Positions 54,198 through 64,000 of a DNA stretch of 64,000 nucleotides are shown piece after piece. Position numbers and translations under genes: made by a program. The stretch comes from Anaerolineae bacterium (GTDB taxonomy: Bacteria; Chloroflexota; Anaerolineae; 4572-78; J111), in assembly GCA_023151115.1 (NCBI GenBank), contig JAKLJP010000006.1, positions 124,001 through 188,000 on the forward strand, written 5' to 3'. Position 1 is the first letter of the stretch. Every line of letters starts with the position of its first letter. The notes beneath the pieces were generated by a model, which made no database searches, had not been told where the DNA came from, and saw only the letters and a program-made list of their open reading frames with translations.

Positions 54198-54767
54198 CCC
54201 AAGTTATATCCAAAAGTACAGGGCGAATAGACTGATTTTAGTTTGAAATTTTTCTAGCATTTTGCTAAAATATCACTACTCATCGAGTTTGCAGACAACA
54301 AACGCTCGAATGTTCTAGCACACCATTTGTTTAATTTGAGCAACAGTCAGCATCGTCAAAATCGTAATTTAAATCCTCAAAATCTCCACTCTCCTGGGGG
54401 CTAGAACTCGGGTCGTGACGCAAACCGGCAAAGGGGTGCGATTGTCTGTCGTACCATAGGCTTAGGTTTGGAGTGCGCGCAATGGGGAGAGTCGCCGGAA
54501 AACTTTGCCACAGTACAACTGAATATTTCTTTGCTTGATCCTAACCAAATAAAAATTGGTATTGGTACTGGCTTGGAAAGGACATAGTGTTTTATGGGTT
54601 AGACATGAGAGACCTATATGCGACTAATTTCCCACCCGGTTAAAGGCCGGGTCGCAGCGGGATTTACGCGGTGTTTACTGATAGCTATTCTTGAAAATGA
54701 TATATTAACCATTGGATCAACATTAAAAGAGTACAGCCAGATATGCCCGCCAGGGCAGGAGGATTAA
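54198..54767. other. 570-bp gap without a gene; small hairpins
   Basis: No ORF with a plausible start and ribosome site. It holds a CCCGG/CCGGG hairpin (54635-54651), and TGCCC/GGGCA (about 54744-54757) merging into the CAGGAGG ribosome site of prkA, which could mask initiation. AT-rich runs around 54230-54280 and 54685-54735 could hold promoters, but no convincing -35/-10 pair was found. Confidence 0.5.
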
Positions 54768-56948
54768 ATGTCAGTGAAAGATGGAGCATCCTTAATACGT
54801 TTGGTCGGTGAACTACAAGACCAGAAACGTTTTCAGGAACTCAACTGGAGCGGTTCATTTCAGGATTATCTCGATATTGTAGCCAAAAATCCCCGCGTAA
54901 CCCGTAACGCCTTCCAGCGCATTTATGATATGATTATGGAGTATGGCAGCGACGAGTTTGAGGACGCCAAAAAACGGTTGACAAGATACCGCTTTTTTGG
55001 CGACTCATCCTTTGACGGCGATGATGCTATTTTTGGCCTTGAAATTTCGCTCATGCGCCTGGTTAACTTTTTCAAAGCTGCCGCTAAAGGCTATGGTACC
55101 GAGAAACGCGTCCTCCTGCTGCATGGTCCGGTTGGTTCTTCCAAGAGCACCATTGTCCGCCGGCTCAAGCGGGGAATGGAACACTACAGCCGCACCGAAG
55201 CCGGCGCTCTTTATACCTTCGATTGGTATCTGGGCGACCTGCCCGAAGACGGCGAAATTCCCGCGGATTTCTACAAGATTGGGGTTGGCTCGCACGGCCA
55301 ACTCAGCGGGGTAGCTGCCCAGATTGGTGATGTTACTCTGGGGCCGGCTAAAGTTGACCATCATCGAGATGGCATTCGGGGCGATTGGGAACCCTGCCCT
55401 ATGAACGAAGAACCACTGCACCTCGTCCCCCTGGAAATGCGCGAACGGTTTATGGCCAGCTTCAACGAAGACCGGCCCATCGAAGAGCAAATCCGTATTG
55501 TTGGTGACTTGTGTCCTCCTTGCCGCTACCACCAGCGGGAATTGATGCGCCGCTACGAGGGTGACTGGGCCAAAATGGCCCGCCACATCCGGGTGCGCCG
55601 CCTGGTTTTCAGCGAGCAGGACCGAATTGGCATTGGCACCTTCCAACCCAAAGACGAGAAAAACCAGGATTCGACCGAACTGACCGGCGATATCAACTAC
55701 CGCAAAATTGCTATCTACGGCAGCGACAGCGACCCACGCGCCTTCAACTTTGATGGCGAGTTCAACATTGCCAACCGAGGCATCATCGAGTTTATCGAAA
55801 TGCTCAAATTGGATGTTGCTTTCCTTTACGACCTGCTGGGCGCGAGCCAGGAACACAAAATCAAATCCAAGAAGTTTGCCCAAACCGATATTGACGAAGT
55901 TATCATCGGCCATACCAACGAGCCGGAGTACCGCCGCCTGGAAAACAACGAGTTTATGGAGGCGCTCAAAGACCGGACCGTGCGTATTGACGTGCCCTAT
56001 ATCACCAAGCTCAAAGATGAAATAAAAATCTACGAGCGTGACTTCAACCCCAAAAAAGTGCCGGTCCACATCGCTCCTCATACTTTGGAAATGGCAGCTA
56101 TGTGGGCTGTCCTGACCCGGCTGGAAGAACCCAAAAAAGCCAACCTGACCCTCATGCAAAAGCTGAAACTCTACGACGGCAAATCCCTGCCCGGCTTCAC
56201 CGAAGATAACATCAAAGAGCTGCGTAAAGAAGCCCAGCACGAAGGGATGGAGGGCATCAGCCCGCGTTACGTGCAGGATAAAATCAGTAACGCTCTGGTC
56301 AATTACCAGCAGGATGGCTATATCAACCCCTTTATGGTCCTCAATGAACTGGAATCGGGCCTCAAAAACCATCCACTTATCACCAATGAGGATGAGCGCC
56401 AGCGCTACCGCGAGATGCTGGCAATAGTAAAGGAGGAGTACACCGAAATCGTGAAGAACGAAGTCCAGCGGGCCATCAGCGCCGACGAAGAAGCTATCAA
56501 ACGGCTGTGCGCCAACTATATTGATAATATCAAAGCCTACACCCAGCACGAAAAGGTGGTCAACAAATTTACCGGCCAGGCCGAAGAACCCGACGAGCGA
56601 CTGATGCGCAGCATCGAGAAAAAGATTGACATTCCCGACAGCCGCAAAGACGATTTCCGGCGCGAGATTATGAACTACATCGGGGCGCTAGCCATCGAAG
56701 GCAAGACCTTTGATTATCGCACCAACGAGCGGCTGCACAAAGCCCTGGAACTCAAGCTGTTTGAAGACCAGAAAGACAGTATCAAGCTCACCTCCCTGGT
56801 CAGCCGGGTGGTAGATAAGGACACCCAGGAAAAGATTGACGTGGTTAAAGCCCGCCTGGTGAAGAACTTTGGCTACAACGACCAAAGCGCCACCGACGTG
56901 CTGAACTATGTCGCTAGTATTTTTGCGCGAGGAGATGCCAACGAATAA
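54768..56948 (+). CDS. prkA: PrkA-type serine protein kinase / AAA protein
   Basis: 726 residues, somewhat longer than the enteric YeaG (about 640). AAA-like N-terminal domain: [28 protein letters not shown] (76-103), Walker [11 protein letters not shown] (119-128), a cysteine pair in [20 protein letters not shown] (about 247), and [11 protein letters not shown]. The C-terminal kinase-like part resembles HPr kinase. It works with YeaH and SpoVR in stress or nitrogen-starvation responses in enterics (established for the trio). Strong CAGGAGG site. First gene of the module. Confidence 0.94.
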   Translation: MSVKDGASLIRLVGELQDQKRFQELNWSGSFQDYLDIVAKNPRVTRNAFQRIYDMIMEYGSDEFEDAKKRLTRYRFFGDSSFDGDDAIFGLEISLMRLVNFFKAAAKGYGTEKRVLLLHGPVGSSKSTIVRRLKRGMEHYSRTEAGALYTFDWYLGDLPEDGEIPADFYKIGVGSHGQLSGVAAQIGDVTLGPAKVDHHRDGIRGDWEPCPMNEEPLHLVPLEMRERFMASFNEDRPIEEQIRIVGDLCPPCRYHQRELMRRYEGDWAKMARHIRVRRLVFSEQDRIGIGTFQPKDEKNQDSTELTGDINYRKIAIYGSDSDPRAFNFDGEFNIANRGIIEFIEMLKLDVAFLYDLLGASQEHKIKSKKFAQTDIDEVIIGHTNEPEYRRLENNEFMEALKDRTVRIDVPYITKLKDEIKIYERDFNPKKVPVHIAPHTLEMAAMWAVLTRLEEPKKANLTLMQKLKLYDGKSLPGFTEDNIKELRKEAQHEGMEGISPRYVQDKISNALVNYQQDGYINPFMVLNELESGLKNHPLITNEDERQRYREMLAIVKEEYTEIVKNEVQRAISADEEAIKRLCANYIDNIKAYTQHEKVVNKFTGQAEEPDERLMRSIEKKIDIPDSRKDDFRREIMNYIGALAIEGKTFDYRTNERLHKALELKLFEDQKDSIKLTSLVSRVVDKDTQEKIDVVKARLVKNFGYNDQSATDVLNYVASIFARGDANE

Positions 56949-56996
56949 GCGAATAAGCGAATGGCGAATAGATTTATTCGCTCATTCGCCATTCGC
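56941..56996. repeat. tandem-unit hairpin, GCGAATAA family
   Basis: GCGAATAAGCGAATGGCGAA (about 56949-56968) faces TTCGCTCATTCGCCATTCGC (56977-56996), stem of about 20 bp with few mismatches. It overlaps the prkA stop and ends 14 bases before yeaH. Confidence 0.8.
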
Positions 56997-57010
56997 AAAT
57001 TCTAACACTT

Positions 57011-58114
57011 ATGCAACGAGTCCAACGAGACCTAAATCGTTTCCGCCACATTGTGCGGGGACAAATCAAGAAGAATTTACGGAAGTACATGTCGCAGGGG
57101 GAGATGATTGGCCGGCAAGGCAAGCGGCTGGTCAGTATCCCCCTCCCTCAAATTGATATTCCCCAGTTCCGCTACGGGGCTAAACAGGGCGGCGGGGTGG
57201 GCCAGGGCGATGGCGACGTAGGCACGCCCATCGGCCAGGGCGACCAGCAGTCGGGCCAGGGCCAGGCCGGCAGCGAGCCAGGCCAGCATATTTTGGAAGT
57301 AGATGTCAGCCTGGAAGAGCTGGCCCAGATTTTGGGCGAAGAGCTGCAACTGCCCAAAATTGAACCCCGCGGGACCAAAAATATCATCAGCGAGCGCAGC
57401 AAATACAACCGCATCCGGCGGGTTGGCCCGGACAGTTTGCTCCATTTCAAACGGACCTACAAAGAGGCGCTGCGGCGGCAAATCAGCACCGGCGAATACA
57501 ACCCCAACAATCCCATTGTCGTGCCCATCCGCGAGGATGCCCGCTATCGCTCCTGGCATGACGAGTTGATGCCAGAAAGCAACGCCGTCATTATTTACAT
57601 GATGGATGTGTCCGGCTCGATGGGGACCGAACAAAAAGAGATGGTCCGCATCACCGCTTTCTGGATTGAAACCTGGCTGCGCAGCCAGTACAAGCAGATT
57701 GAGATTTGTTATCTGGTGCATGACGCAGCGGCCAAAGAGGTGGACCAGCACGCCTTTTACCATTTGCGCGAAGGCGGCGGCACCAAAATCAGCAGCGCCT
57801 ACAAACTCTGCAACCAAATCATTGACGAACGGTTCTCGCCTGTCGAATGGAACATCTACCCGTTTCACTTTAGCGATGGCGATAACTGGGGCGACGGCGA
57901 TACCCAGCAGTGTGTCGAGTTGTTGGAGAAAGAGCTGCTGCCCAAAAGCAATCAGTTCTGCTATGGGCAGGTCCGCAGCAGCTACGGCTCCGGCAGCTTC
58001 GCCCACGATTTGACCCATTGGCTGGGCGAGGAAGAAAAGTTAGTGGTAAGTGAAATTGCGACTCGCGATAACGTTTATGACGCCATTAAAAGTTTTCTGG
58101 GGAAGGGGCGTTAA
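57011..58114 (+). CDS. yeaH: YeaH/YhbH-type DUF444 protein with VWA domain
   Basis: 367 residues (enteric YeaH about 427). [22 protein letters not shown] at the N-terminus, a Gly/Gln-rich low-complexity stretch (58-91), [32 protein letters not shown], then a von Willebrand A-like domain with the MIDAS motif DVSGS at 199-203 and [13 protein letters not shown] (about 290-302). Conserved partner of PrkA and SpoVR; role probably as metal-dependent adaptor. TAA abuts the spoVR ATG. Confidence 0.94.
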   Translation: MQRVQRDLNRFRHIVRGQIKKNLRKYMSQGEMIGRQGKRLVSIPLPQIDIPQFRYGAKQGGGVGQGDGDVGTPIGQGDQQSGQGQAGSEPGQHILEVDVSLEELAQILGEELQLPKIEPRGTKNIISERSKYNRIRRVGPDSLLHFKRTYKEALRRQISTGEYNPNNPIVVPIREDARYRSWHDELMPESNAVIIYMMDVSGSMGTEQKEMVRITAFWIETWLRSQYKQIEICYLVHDAAAKEVDQHAFYHLREGGGTKISSAYKLCNQIIDERFSPVEWNIYPFHFSDGDNWGDGDTQQCVELLEKELLPKSNQFCYGQVRSSYGSGSFAHDLTHWLGEEEKLVVSEIATRDNVYDAIKSFLGKGR

Positions 58115-59611
58115 ATGAAAAAAACGCACCTGTCCGCCGATTTACAAGCCGCCTGGGAACAGATCGAGCAGTACGCTCTTGATTACGGGTTGGATTTTTT
58201 TCCCATCATTTTTGAGGTGCTCGATTACAAAACGCTCTATGAAGTGGCGGCTATGGGTGGCTTCCCGATTCGTTATCCGCACTGGCGCTTTGGCATGGAG
58301 TTTGACCAGCTTTCCAAAGGCTACACCTACGGTCTGAGCGTTATCTACGAGATGGTGATTAATACCAATCCTTCGTATGCCTACCTGCTGGAAGGCAACG
58401 AGATGGTGACGCAAAAAATGGTTATGGCCCACGTGACCGGACATGTAGACTTCTTTAAAAACAACATGTGGTTTGCCCCCACCAACCGCAAAATGCTCGA
58501 CGAAATGGCTAACCACGCCAGCCGCATCCAGCGCCTCATCAACCGTTACAGTTACGAAATGGTTGAAGATTTTATAGATGTCTGTCTCTCGCTGGAAAAT
58601 CTGATTGACTACCACGCGCCCTACATCCGCCGGCCCGAAGCGCAGACCACAGCGCCGATTGTAGCCAAAGAAGAAGAGGAGACGCCGGTTGAGGGTCTCA
58701 AGGTTGAGCGCAGTTACATGCGTAACTACATCAACCCGCCCGAGTTTCTGGAACAGCAGCGCAAGAAACAAGCCGAGGAGCAGCAAAAAGCGCGTCGCTT
58801 CCCGGAGAATCCCCAAAAAGACATCCTGCTCTTCCTGCTTAACTATGCTCCGCTGGAACGTTGGCAGCACAGCATTTTGGAAATCATCCGCGATGAAGCT
58901 TATTACTATGCCCCCCAGGGCATGACCAAGATCATGAACGAGGGTTGGGCCTCGTACTGGCACAGCCAGATTATGACCCAAAAGGCCCTGACCGACTCCG
59001 AAGTGATTAGCTTTGCCGACCACCACGCCGGTGTTGTCGCCACCAGCCCTGGCCGGCTAAACCCCTACAAACTGGGCCTGGAGCTTCTGCGTGATATCGA
59101 GGATCGCTGGAACAAAGGCAAATTTGGCAAGGAGTACGAGGAGTGCGACGACATTCAGGCCAAACGGCGCTGGGATAAACAGCTTGGCCTGGGGCGGCAA
59201 AAACTCTTCGAGGTTCGTAAACTTTACAACGATATTACCTTTATTGACGAATTTCTAACCCCGGAGTTCGCCATCGAGCAGAAGTTGTTTACCTACCGTT
59301 ATAATCGTAATCATGATATGTACGAGATTGCCTCGCGTGAATTCAAGGCGATCAAAGAAAAACTGTTATTCCAGTTAACCAATTTTGGCCAACCGTTTAT
59401 TTATGTAGAAGACGGCAATTACAACAATCGGGGTGAACTTTACTTGAAGCACCGCCACGAAGGGGTTGACTTGAAACAGGATTATGCCCGCGACACTTTG
59501 CGTAACATTCAACGTATCTGGAGTCGCCCGGTAAATTTAGAGACGGCGGTGGAAGAGAAAAAAATCTTGATTTCTTTTGATGGCAGTGAGTTTAAAGAGC
59601 GAAAACTATAA
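58115..59611 (+). CDS. spoVR: SpoVR-family protein
   Basis: 498 residues (E. coli YcgB 510). Family motifs: [66 protein letters not shown] (about 22-87), [14 protein letters not shown] (about 107-120) with conserved His residues, and [13 protein letters not shown] (about 276-288). Named for sporulation cortex formation in Bacillus, but found with prkA and yeaH in many non-spore-formers, so here a stress role is likelier. It starts directly after the yeaH stop, with GGAAGGGG as ribosome site. Confidence 0.95.
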   Translation: MKKTHLSADLQAAWEQIEQYALDYGLDFFPIIFEVLDYKTLYEVAAMGGFPIRYPHWRFGMEFDQLSKGYTYGLSVIYEMVINTNPSYAYLLEGNEMVTQKMVMAHVTGHVDFFKNNMWFAPTNRKMLDEMANHASRIQRLINRYSYEMVEDFIDVCLSLENLIDYHAPYIRRPEAQTTAPIVAKEEEETPVEGLKVERSYMRNYINPPEFLEQQRKKQAEEQQKARRFPENPQKDILLFLLNYAPLERWQHSILEIIRDEAYYYAPQGMTKIMNEGWASYWHSQIMTQKALTDSEVISFADHHAGVVATSPGRLNPYKLGLELLRDIEDRWNKGKFGKEYEECDDIQAKRRWDKQLGLGRQKLFEVRKLYNDITFIDEFLTPEFAIEQKLFTYRYNRNHDMYEIASREFKAIKEKLLFQLTNFGQPFIYVEDGNYNNRGELYLKHRHEGVDLKQDYARDTLRNIQRIWSRPVNLETAVEEKKILISFDGSEFKERKL

Positions 59612-59639
59612 CCCCTACGGAGCACTACCGATAATGACA

Positions 59640-59687
59640 AGGTAGCAGGTAGCAGAGCCGCATGATTTCCCTGTCTACTGTCTACTA
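59640..59687. repeat. mixed tandem units GTAGCAG then inverted GTAGACA
   Basis: AGGTAGCAGGTAGCAG (59640-59655) and CTGTCTACTGTCTACT (59672-59687). The arms are not exact complements: the left uses the GTAGCAG unit of 49868 and the right the GTAGACAG unit of 60594. It looks like two half-elements of different families. Confidence 0.6.
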
Positions 59688-59706
59688 TTTTCAGAGGAGG
59701 CGCTGG

Positions 59707-60258
59707 ATGAATCTGGATAAACGTGTTATTAAGCAACTTGAACAACTGGTGACCAAAGGCCCCAAACAAGTTGAGGCGGTCATTCTCAACTCGGCTCAAC
59801 AACAGGGGTATATCGTCGGGGTTCCGGCTGAAGCCCAGGGACCGAGTGCTTCCATAACGCTGGAAGCTTATGACCGCTACAGCGTTGCCCTGCGCCAGTT
59901 GGAAGTGAGCCACGAACAGTCCACCCTACCCGAAGACAGCGACCCGGTGGCCTACCTGCGCCGCTGCGCCGAGCGGGCCGTACAACGTTTGACCTACCTG
60001 GAGGAGCCGCTAATCTTGCTGGAACTGGACCCGGCGGAGAAGCTGGCCCAACTCCGCAGCGATCCACCCCGGCAGGAGGGGGAGAAGCTGACTTATTGGG
60101 AGGTCTTTATCCGGGCCACCCCTCACCTCCACGTCCGGTTGAGCCGGTATCGCTGGCAGCCCGATAAACCCGAGCGTGAGCAGATAACCTATCCCGCCAC
60201 CTTTGCTACCCTGGGCCGAATTGCCCAGGATTTGGCGCTGAGTATAATTGAGGAATAA
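59707..60258 (+). CDS. hypothetical protein following spoVR
   Basis: 183 residues from the ATG at 59707 (GAGGAGG 6 bases upstream); an upstream TTG at 59662 has no support. No family recognised. The protein is soluble, acidic and mostly helical: LDKRVIKQLEQLVTKGPKQVEAVILNSAQQQGYIVGV at the start, then PVAYLRRCAERAVQRLTYLEEPLILLELDPAEKLAQLRS, and a C-terminal YWEVFIRATPHLHVRLSRYRWQPDK. No transmembrane or signal segment. Close spacing to spoVR suggests a fourth member of the prkA module (inference). Confidence 0.75.
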   Translation: MNLDKRVIKQLEQLVTKGPKQVEAVILNSAQQQGYIVGVPAEAQGPSASITLEAYDRYSVALRQLEVSHEQSTLPEDSDPVAYLRRCAERAVQRLTYLEEPLILLELDPAEKLAQLRSDPPRQEGEKLTYWEVFIRATPHLHVRLSRYRWQPDKPEREQITYPATFATLGRIAQDLALSIIEE

Positions 60259-60261
60259 AAA

Positions 60262-60320
60262 GACTGGAAGGTTGGAAGCTTGGAAGATTGCAGTTTTTTC
60301 CATACTTCCAGCCTTCCCAT
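60262..60320. repeat. tandem-unit hairpin, TTGGAAGGC family
   Basis: GACTGGAAGGTTGGAAGCTT (from 60262) with GGAAGATTG, then CCATACTTCCAGCCTTCCCA (60300-60319). Confidence 0.7.
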
Positions 60321-60355
60321 ACGACACTACCTTATAAGATTTGAGGAGAAAACCG

Positions 60356-60592
60356 ATGCCACTTTACGAATATTACTGCGCCGAATGCCGGACCAAGTTT
60401 GACGCTTTACGGCCCATGGATAAAGCTGATACCGCCATTCAATGCAAAAACTGCGAGAGTATGCGCACCTCGCGGGTGCTGTCGCTTTTTACCACGCATA
60501 CCAAAGCCGAAGCCAGTAGCAGTTCTGCTCACACTTTTCCTGCCAGTATGGGCGGAGGCTGCTGCGGCGGTCACTGCGGCTGCGGGCACTAG
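60356..60592 (+). CDS. FmdB-type zinc ribbon protein
   Basis: 78 residues from the ATG at 60356 (GAGGAG upstream). PLYEYYCAECRTKFDALRPM...CKNCESMRTSRVLSLF is the FmdB/CxxC zinc ribbon (Cys pairs at about 8/11 and 31/34), regulatory or unknown in function. The tail SMGGGCCGGHCGCGH is Cys/Gly/His-rich, as in many family members, and may bind a second metal. Confidence 0.9.
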   Translation: MPLYEYYCAECRTKFDALRPMDKADTAIQCKNCESMRTSRVLSLFTTHTKAEASSSSAHTFPASMGGGCCGGHCGCGH

Positions 60593-60593
60593 A

Positions 60594-60716
60594 GGGTAGA
60601 CAGTGGACGGTAGACAGGGGGCTGTCTATCGTTTTTTATTTTAAAACCCCAACCCCAGCCTTCGCATTGCTCAGGGCTACTCAGGGTGCTTGGGTCGAAA
60701 AATCCCTGTCTACCGT
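60594..60716. terminator. GTAGACAG tandem-unit hairpin with a T-run (likely bidirectional terminator)
   Basis: GGGTAGACAGTGGACGGTAG then ACAGGGGGCTGTCT (60594-60627) gives a short hairpin AGACAG/CTGTCT followed by ATCGTTTTTTATTTT. CGGTAGACAGGG (about 60608-60619) is also complementary to CCCTGTCTACCG at 60704-60715, giving a larger fold. It lies between convergent fmdB-like and dienelactone hydrolase genes. Confidence 0.65.
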
Positions 60717-60722
60717 ATACTT

Positions 60723-61655
60723 TTAGGCGCTCAAGTGCTTGCGGAACCACTCCAGGGTGCGCGGCCAGGCGTCTTCGGCGGCCTCGGCATTGTAGCTGGG
60801 GGCGGTATCGTTAAAAAAGGCATGACCGGCGCCTTCGTAAATCTGGATTTCACTCTCAACCCCGGCTTCCTTAAGTGCATTGCCCATCGCTTCGACATCC
60901 GACACGGGAATGCCCTGGTCCGTCGCTCCATACAGACCCAATACCGGCGCTTTGACCTGCTGCACCTGGTCAGGGGTAAGCGGCCGGCCATAAAAGGCGA
61001 CGGCTGCCCCCAGGTCTGCCTCGGCCAGGGCGGTCTGTAAAGCCAACCCGCCGCCCATACAGAAACCCACCACCCCCACCTTGGGGCCAGCGACATAGCT
61101 CTGCTCTTGCAGAAAGTCAATCCCCCGCTGAATCTCCTTGACCGCTTCGGCCATATCCAATTCCATGACTAATTTGCGGGCTTCATCCGGCTCGGTGGTG
61201 ACAACCCCGTGATACAAGTCCGGTGCAAGCGCTACAAAGCCTTCATTGGCAAAGCGATTGGCTACATCTTTGATATGGTCGTTCAAGCCCCACCACTCCT
61301 GGATAACCACAATCGCCGGTTTGGGGTCATCGCCCTGGGGTCGAGCCAGATAGCCCATCAAGGTTTCGCCATCGCTGTCCTTGTATTCAACCATGGCCAT
61401 TGAACCGCTGGCCTCAGTCCCCGCCGACGCTTCTGTGGTTGCTGCGGCAGTCGCGGGAGCCGCCTGGGTAGGCTGAGCATCCTCTTCCAGCACCGGCGGG
61501 GCGGTAGGATTGGGATTGGCATTACAGGCGCTCAATAGCAAATTAGCTGCCGCCATACTACCTAATGCCGCCGAGGCTCGCAACAAAAAATTACGCCGGC
61601 TGAGTTCCCCCACCTGAAATGAACGTACAAGCTGCATGACATAGACGCGATCCAT
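60723..61655 (-). CDS. exported dienelactone hydrolase-family lipoprotein
   Basis: 310 residues (GAAGGAGAG upstream of the ATG). The N-terminus has a twin-arginine motif [10 protein letters not shown] (19-28) and a lipobox ending LLLSAC with Cys44, so it is probably a Tat-exported lipoprotein. An Ala/Pro/Thr-rich linker follows. The alpha/beta-hydrolase domain has GYLARPQG, the nucleophile Cys in [10 protein letters not shown] (about 196-205), Asp in [10 protein letters not shown] and His in GAGHAFFND. Cytoplasmic dienelactone hydrolases cleave lactones; the exported form here may act on extracellular esters (inference). Confidence 0.9.
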   Translation of the reverse strand: MDRVYVMQLVRSFQVGELSRRNFLLRASAALGSMAAANLLLSACNANPNPTAPPVLEEDAQPTQAAPATAAATTEASAGTEASGSMAMVEYKDSDGETLMGYLARPQGDDPKPAIVVIQEWWGLNDHIKDVANRFANEGFVALAPDLYHGVVTTEPDEARKLVMELDMAEAVKEIQRGIDFLQEQSYVAGPKVGVVGFCMGGGLALQTALAEADLGAAVAFYGRPLTPDQVQQVKAPVLGLYGATDQGIPVSDVEAMGNALKEAGVESEIQIYEGAGHAFFNDTAPSYNAEAAEDAWPRTLEWFRKHLSA

Positions 61656-61876
61656 TGCACTCTCCTTCTCTTTTTGATAGAACTGCTGATAGCTTAAAAG
61701 TGCATTATAGATTTTGATAATTAAAGGAGTCTTAAGGGAAAAAAGCGCCTGGGTGGGAACAAATGAGCATAGCCGGTAAGAGTAGTCTCATTTGAATGAG
61801 GGCATCTTGGGCAGCAGTTGTCTAATCTAACAAACTGGTCGGTACATTGGATGGGCTAAAAGAACCCTCACACCGG

Positions 61877-62362
61877 TTATATTTTATACCGCCGCGAGGT
61901 CAGCACCCCGGTGTTGAGGCCAATCAAATTCAAGCCGCCAAAGAAGCGGGCGTGCTCGATCTTAACGCAGCGATCCATGACCACATCCAGGCCGGCAGCC
62001 ACCGCCCGCTGAGCCGCCTCATGATGAATAACACCCAACTGCATCCAAACCACCTTGGCTCCAACGGCGATGGCTTCCTCCACAATGGGGGGCACATCTT
62101 CGGGATTGCGGAAAATGTCCACTATTTCTATTGGCCCCCGGTTGGCCTCGGCCAGGGCGGTTAGCGAGGGATAGCTACGGCGGCCCAGAATTTCCGGCTC
62201 ACGTGGGTTGATGGGGGTTACATCATAGCCTTCGGCCAGCATGTAAATGGCGGCAAAGTGGCTGGGCCGGTACTGGTTGCCGCTCAGTCCAACCATAGCA
62301 ATCCGGCGATAACGGGTCAAGATGTCCAGCCGCTCGGCGGCACTCTCGATAATTTTCGCCAT
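61877..62362 (-). CDS. CoA-binding domain protein (YccU type)
   Basis: 161 residues from the ATG at 62362 (AAGGAGA upstream); the frame extends to 62428 through a repeat hairpin and is not expected to be translated. Rossmann fold: RRIAMVGLSGNQYRPSHFAAIYMLAEGYDVTPINP (about 18-52), IVDIFRNPEDVPPIVEEAIAVGAKVVWMQLGV, GLDVVMDRCVKIEHARF (about 128-144). Single-domain proteins of this type bind CoA. Their function is poorly defined. Confidence 0.9.
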   Translation of the reverse strand: MAKIIESAAERLDILTRYRRIAMVGLSGNQYRPSHFAAIYMLAEGYDVTPINPREPEILGRRSYPSLTALAEANRGPIEIVDIFRNPEDVPPIVEEAIAVGAKVVWMQLGVIHHEAAQRAVAAGLDVVMDRCVKIEHARFFGGLNLIGLNTGVLTSRRYKI

Positions 62363-62385
62363 AAGGTAAAAGGGTCTCCTTCGGG

Positions 62386-62444
62386 GGAAGGCTGGAAGAT
62401 TGGAAGGTTGGTTTTTCCATTTTTCCAACCCTCCAACCTTCCAG
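62386..62444. repeat. tandem-unit hairpin, TTGGAAGGC family
   Basis: CTGGAAGATTGGAAGGTTGG (62392-62411) pairs with CCAACCCTCCAACCTTCCAG (62425-62444), 3 mismatches at most. It lies between two minus-strand genes. Confidence 0.8.
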
Positions 62445-62455
62445 TTAATCCCCTG

Positions 62456-63757
<1,302 letters not shown>

Positions 63758-63762
63758 TTAAA

Positions 63763-63833
63763 GAGGCGATGACTCGTGAGGCGAGGAGGCGAGGAAGCCT
63801 TTCGCCCCACTACTCATCGCCTCTTCGCCTCAC
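63763..63833. repeat. tandem-unit hairpin, GAGGCGAGGA family
   Basis: GAGGCGATGACTCGTGAGGC then GAGGAGGCGAGGAAG (63763-63796) face CGCCCCACTACTCATCGCCT then CTTCGCCTCAC (63804-63833). It lies upstream of metY and after the next minus-strand gene's stop. Confidence 0.75.
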
Positions 63834-63835
63834 TT

Positions 63836-64000
63836 TCATTCTTGACCCTTCCAGCGCCGCTGCAAAGTATGCCAGAGCTGGGCTAGACGACTGGTAGGGT
63901 ACTGCTTGGGAATTTCTTGGACCACCGCCTCGAACATAACCGGCTGGCTGTAATGTTCTTCAAGCTGCTGGTGATGCTGGATAACCCAGATATAAAAGTC
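63836..64000 (-). CDS. C-terminal fragment of an unknown protein (cut by window end)
   Basis: 54 codons and a TGA at the right edge on the minus strand. It reads DFYIWVIQHHQQLEEHYSQP, then MFEAVVQEIPKQYP and SRLAQLWHTLQRRWKGQE. Not recognised. It has no internal stop and could be the tail of a longer gene that is co-transcribed with metY. Confidence 0.55.
   Translation of the reverse strand, partial: DFYIWVIQHHQQLEEHYSQPVMFEAVVQEIPKQYPTSRLAQLWHTLQRRWKGQE

Noticed and set aside
55005..56549. 514-residue open frame on the minus strand opposite prkA
   Set aside because: It mirrors the codon structure of prkA, has no recognisable domain or ribosome site, and prkA is clearly the real gene.
57077..58142. 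Long minus-strand frames opposite yeaH and spoVR
   Set aside because: Shadows of highly biased plus-strand genes; no motifs and no start signal.
62363..62428. N-terminal extension of the CoA-binding protein
   Set aside because: It comes from the TTGGAAGGC hairpin; the ATG at 62362 has its own AAGGAGA site.

Overview
The window looks like a piece of a moderately GC-rich bacterial chromosome. The most likely source is a Chloroflexota (Anaerolineae-like) genome. This is an inference from the short class I xylose isomerase, the his operon containing a TrpF-like gene and a TIGR01548-type HAD gene, the frequent TTG/GTG starts and the many intergenic repeat hairpins; no rRNA or tRNA is present to confirm it.

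Layout. 1-1.5 kb: 3' part of an OLD-like ATPase/TOPRIM gene. 1.5-5.6 kb: pentose module with a canonical xylose isomerase, a divergent isomerase paralogue and xylulokinase. 5.8-6.4 kb: Uma2 nuclease, then a terminator. 6.6-36.8 kb: one large surface-polysaccharide locus. It holds galE, sulfotransferases, a Wzm/Wzt ABC exporter, methyltransferases, an acyltransferase, GT2/GT4/GT26 glycosyltransferases, two large KpsC/S-like paralogues, two SGNH hydrolase paralogues and GDP-fucose synthase. It also holds a NeuB / KdsC-type phosphatase / SDR / aldehyde dehydrogenase / CMP-sugar synthetase / transketolase set, and ends with a WbaP-type initiating transferase. 36.8-38.1 kb: three minus-strand genes (ModE-like regulator, response regulator, membrane protein). 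38.3-50.3 kb: histidine operon hisG-[insertions]-hisD-(broken GNAT)-hisC-HAD-hisB-hisH-hisA-TrpF-like-hisF-hisI-purA-hisE. 50.5-54.2 kb: a coiled-coil/receiver-like protein with its own promoter and palindromic operator, two DUF4230 proteins, purH. 54.8-60.6 kb: prkA-yeaH-spoVR stress module with an unknown partner and an FmdB-like zinc ribbon. 60.7-64 kb: minus-strand exported dienelactone hydrolase, CoA-binding protein, O-acetylhomoserine sulfhydrylase, and the end of one more gene.

Two things stand out. First, the polysaccharide locus encodes what looks like a complete but non-standard route to a CMP-activated 3-deoxy-ulosonic acid. NeuB, phosphatase and CMP-transferase are present. The usual NeuC, aminotransferase and dehydratase genes are absent, and a transketolase and an aldehyde dehydrogenase take their place. 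Second, at least a dozen intergenic gaps hold a hairpin built from short tandem units followed by their inverted copies. The unit differs from site to site (GAGGCGAGGA, TTGGAAGGC, GTAGCAG, GATTGGAGA, GTGATGC, GCGAATAA and others), but the architecture is constant and the 5' arm is mostly purine-rich. Some hairpins run into neighbouring genes and encode protein termini, most clearly at the hisF/hisI junction.

The hisG-hisD gap is an insertion hotspot. It holds an inverted-repeat-bounded ORF carrying a second copy of the HisG tail, an array of four hairpins and a DUF433 remnant. No CRISPR array, tRNA, rRNA or classical insertion sequence was seen.
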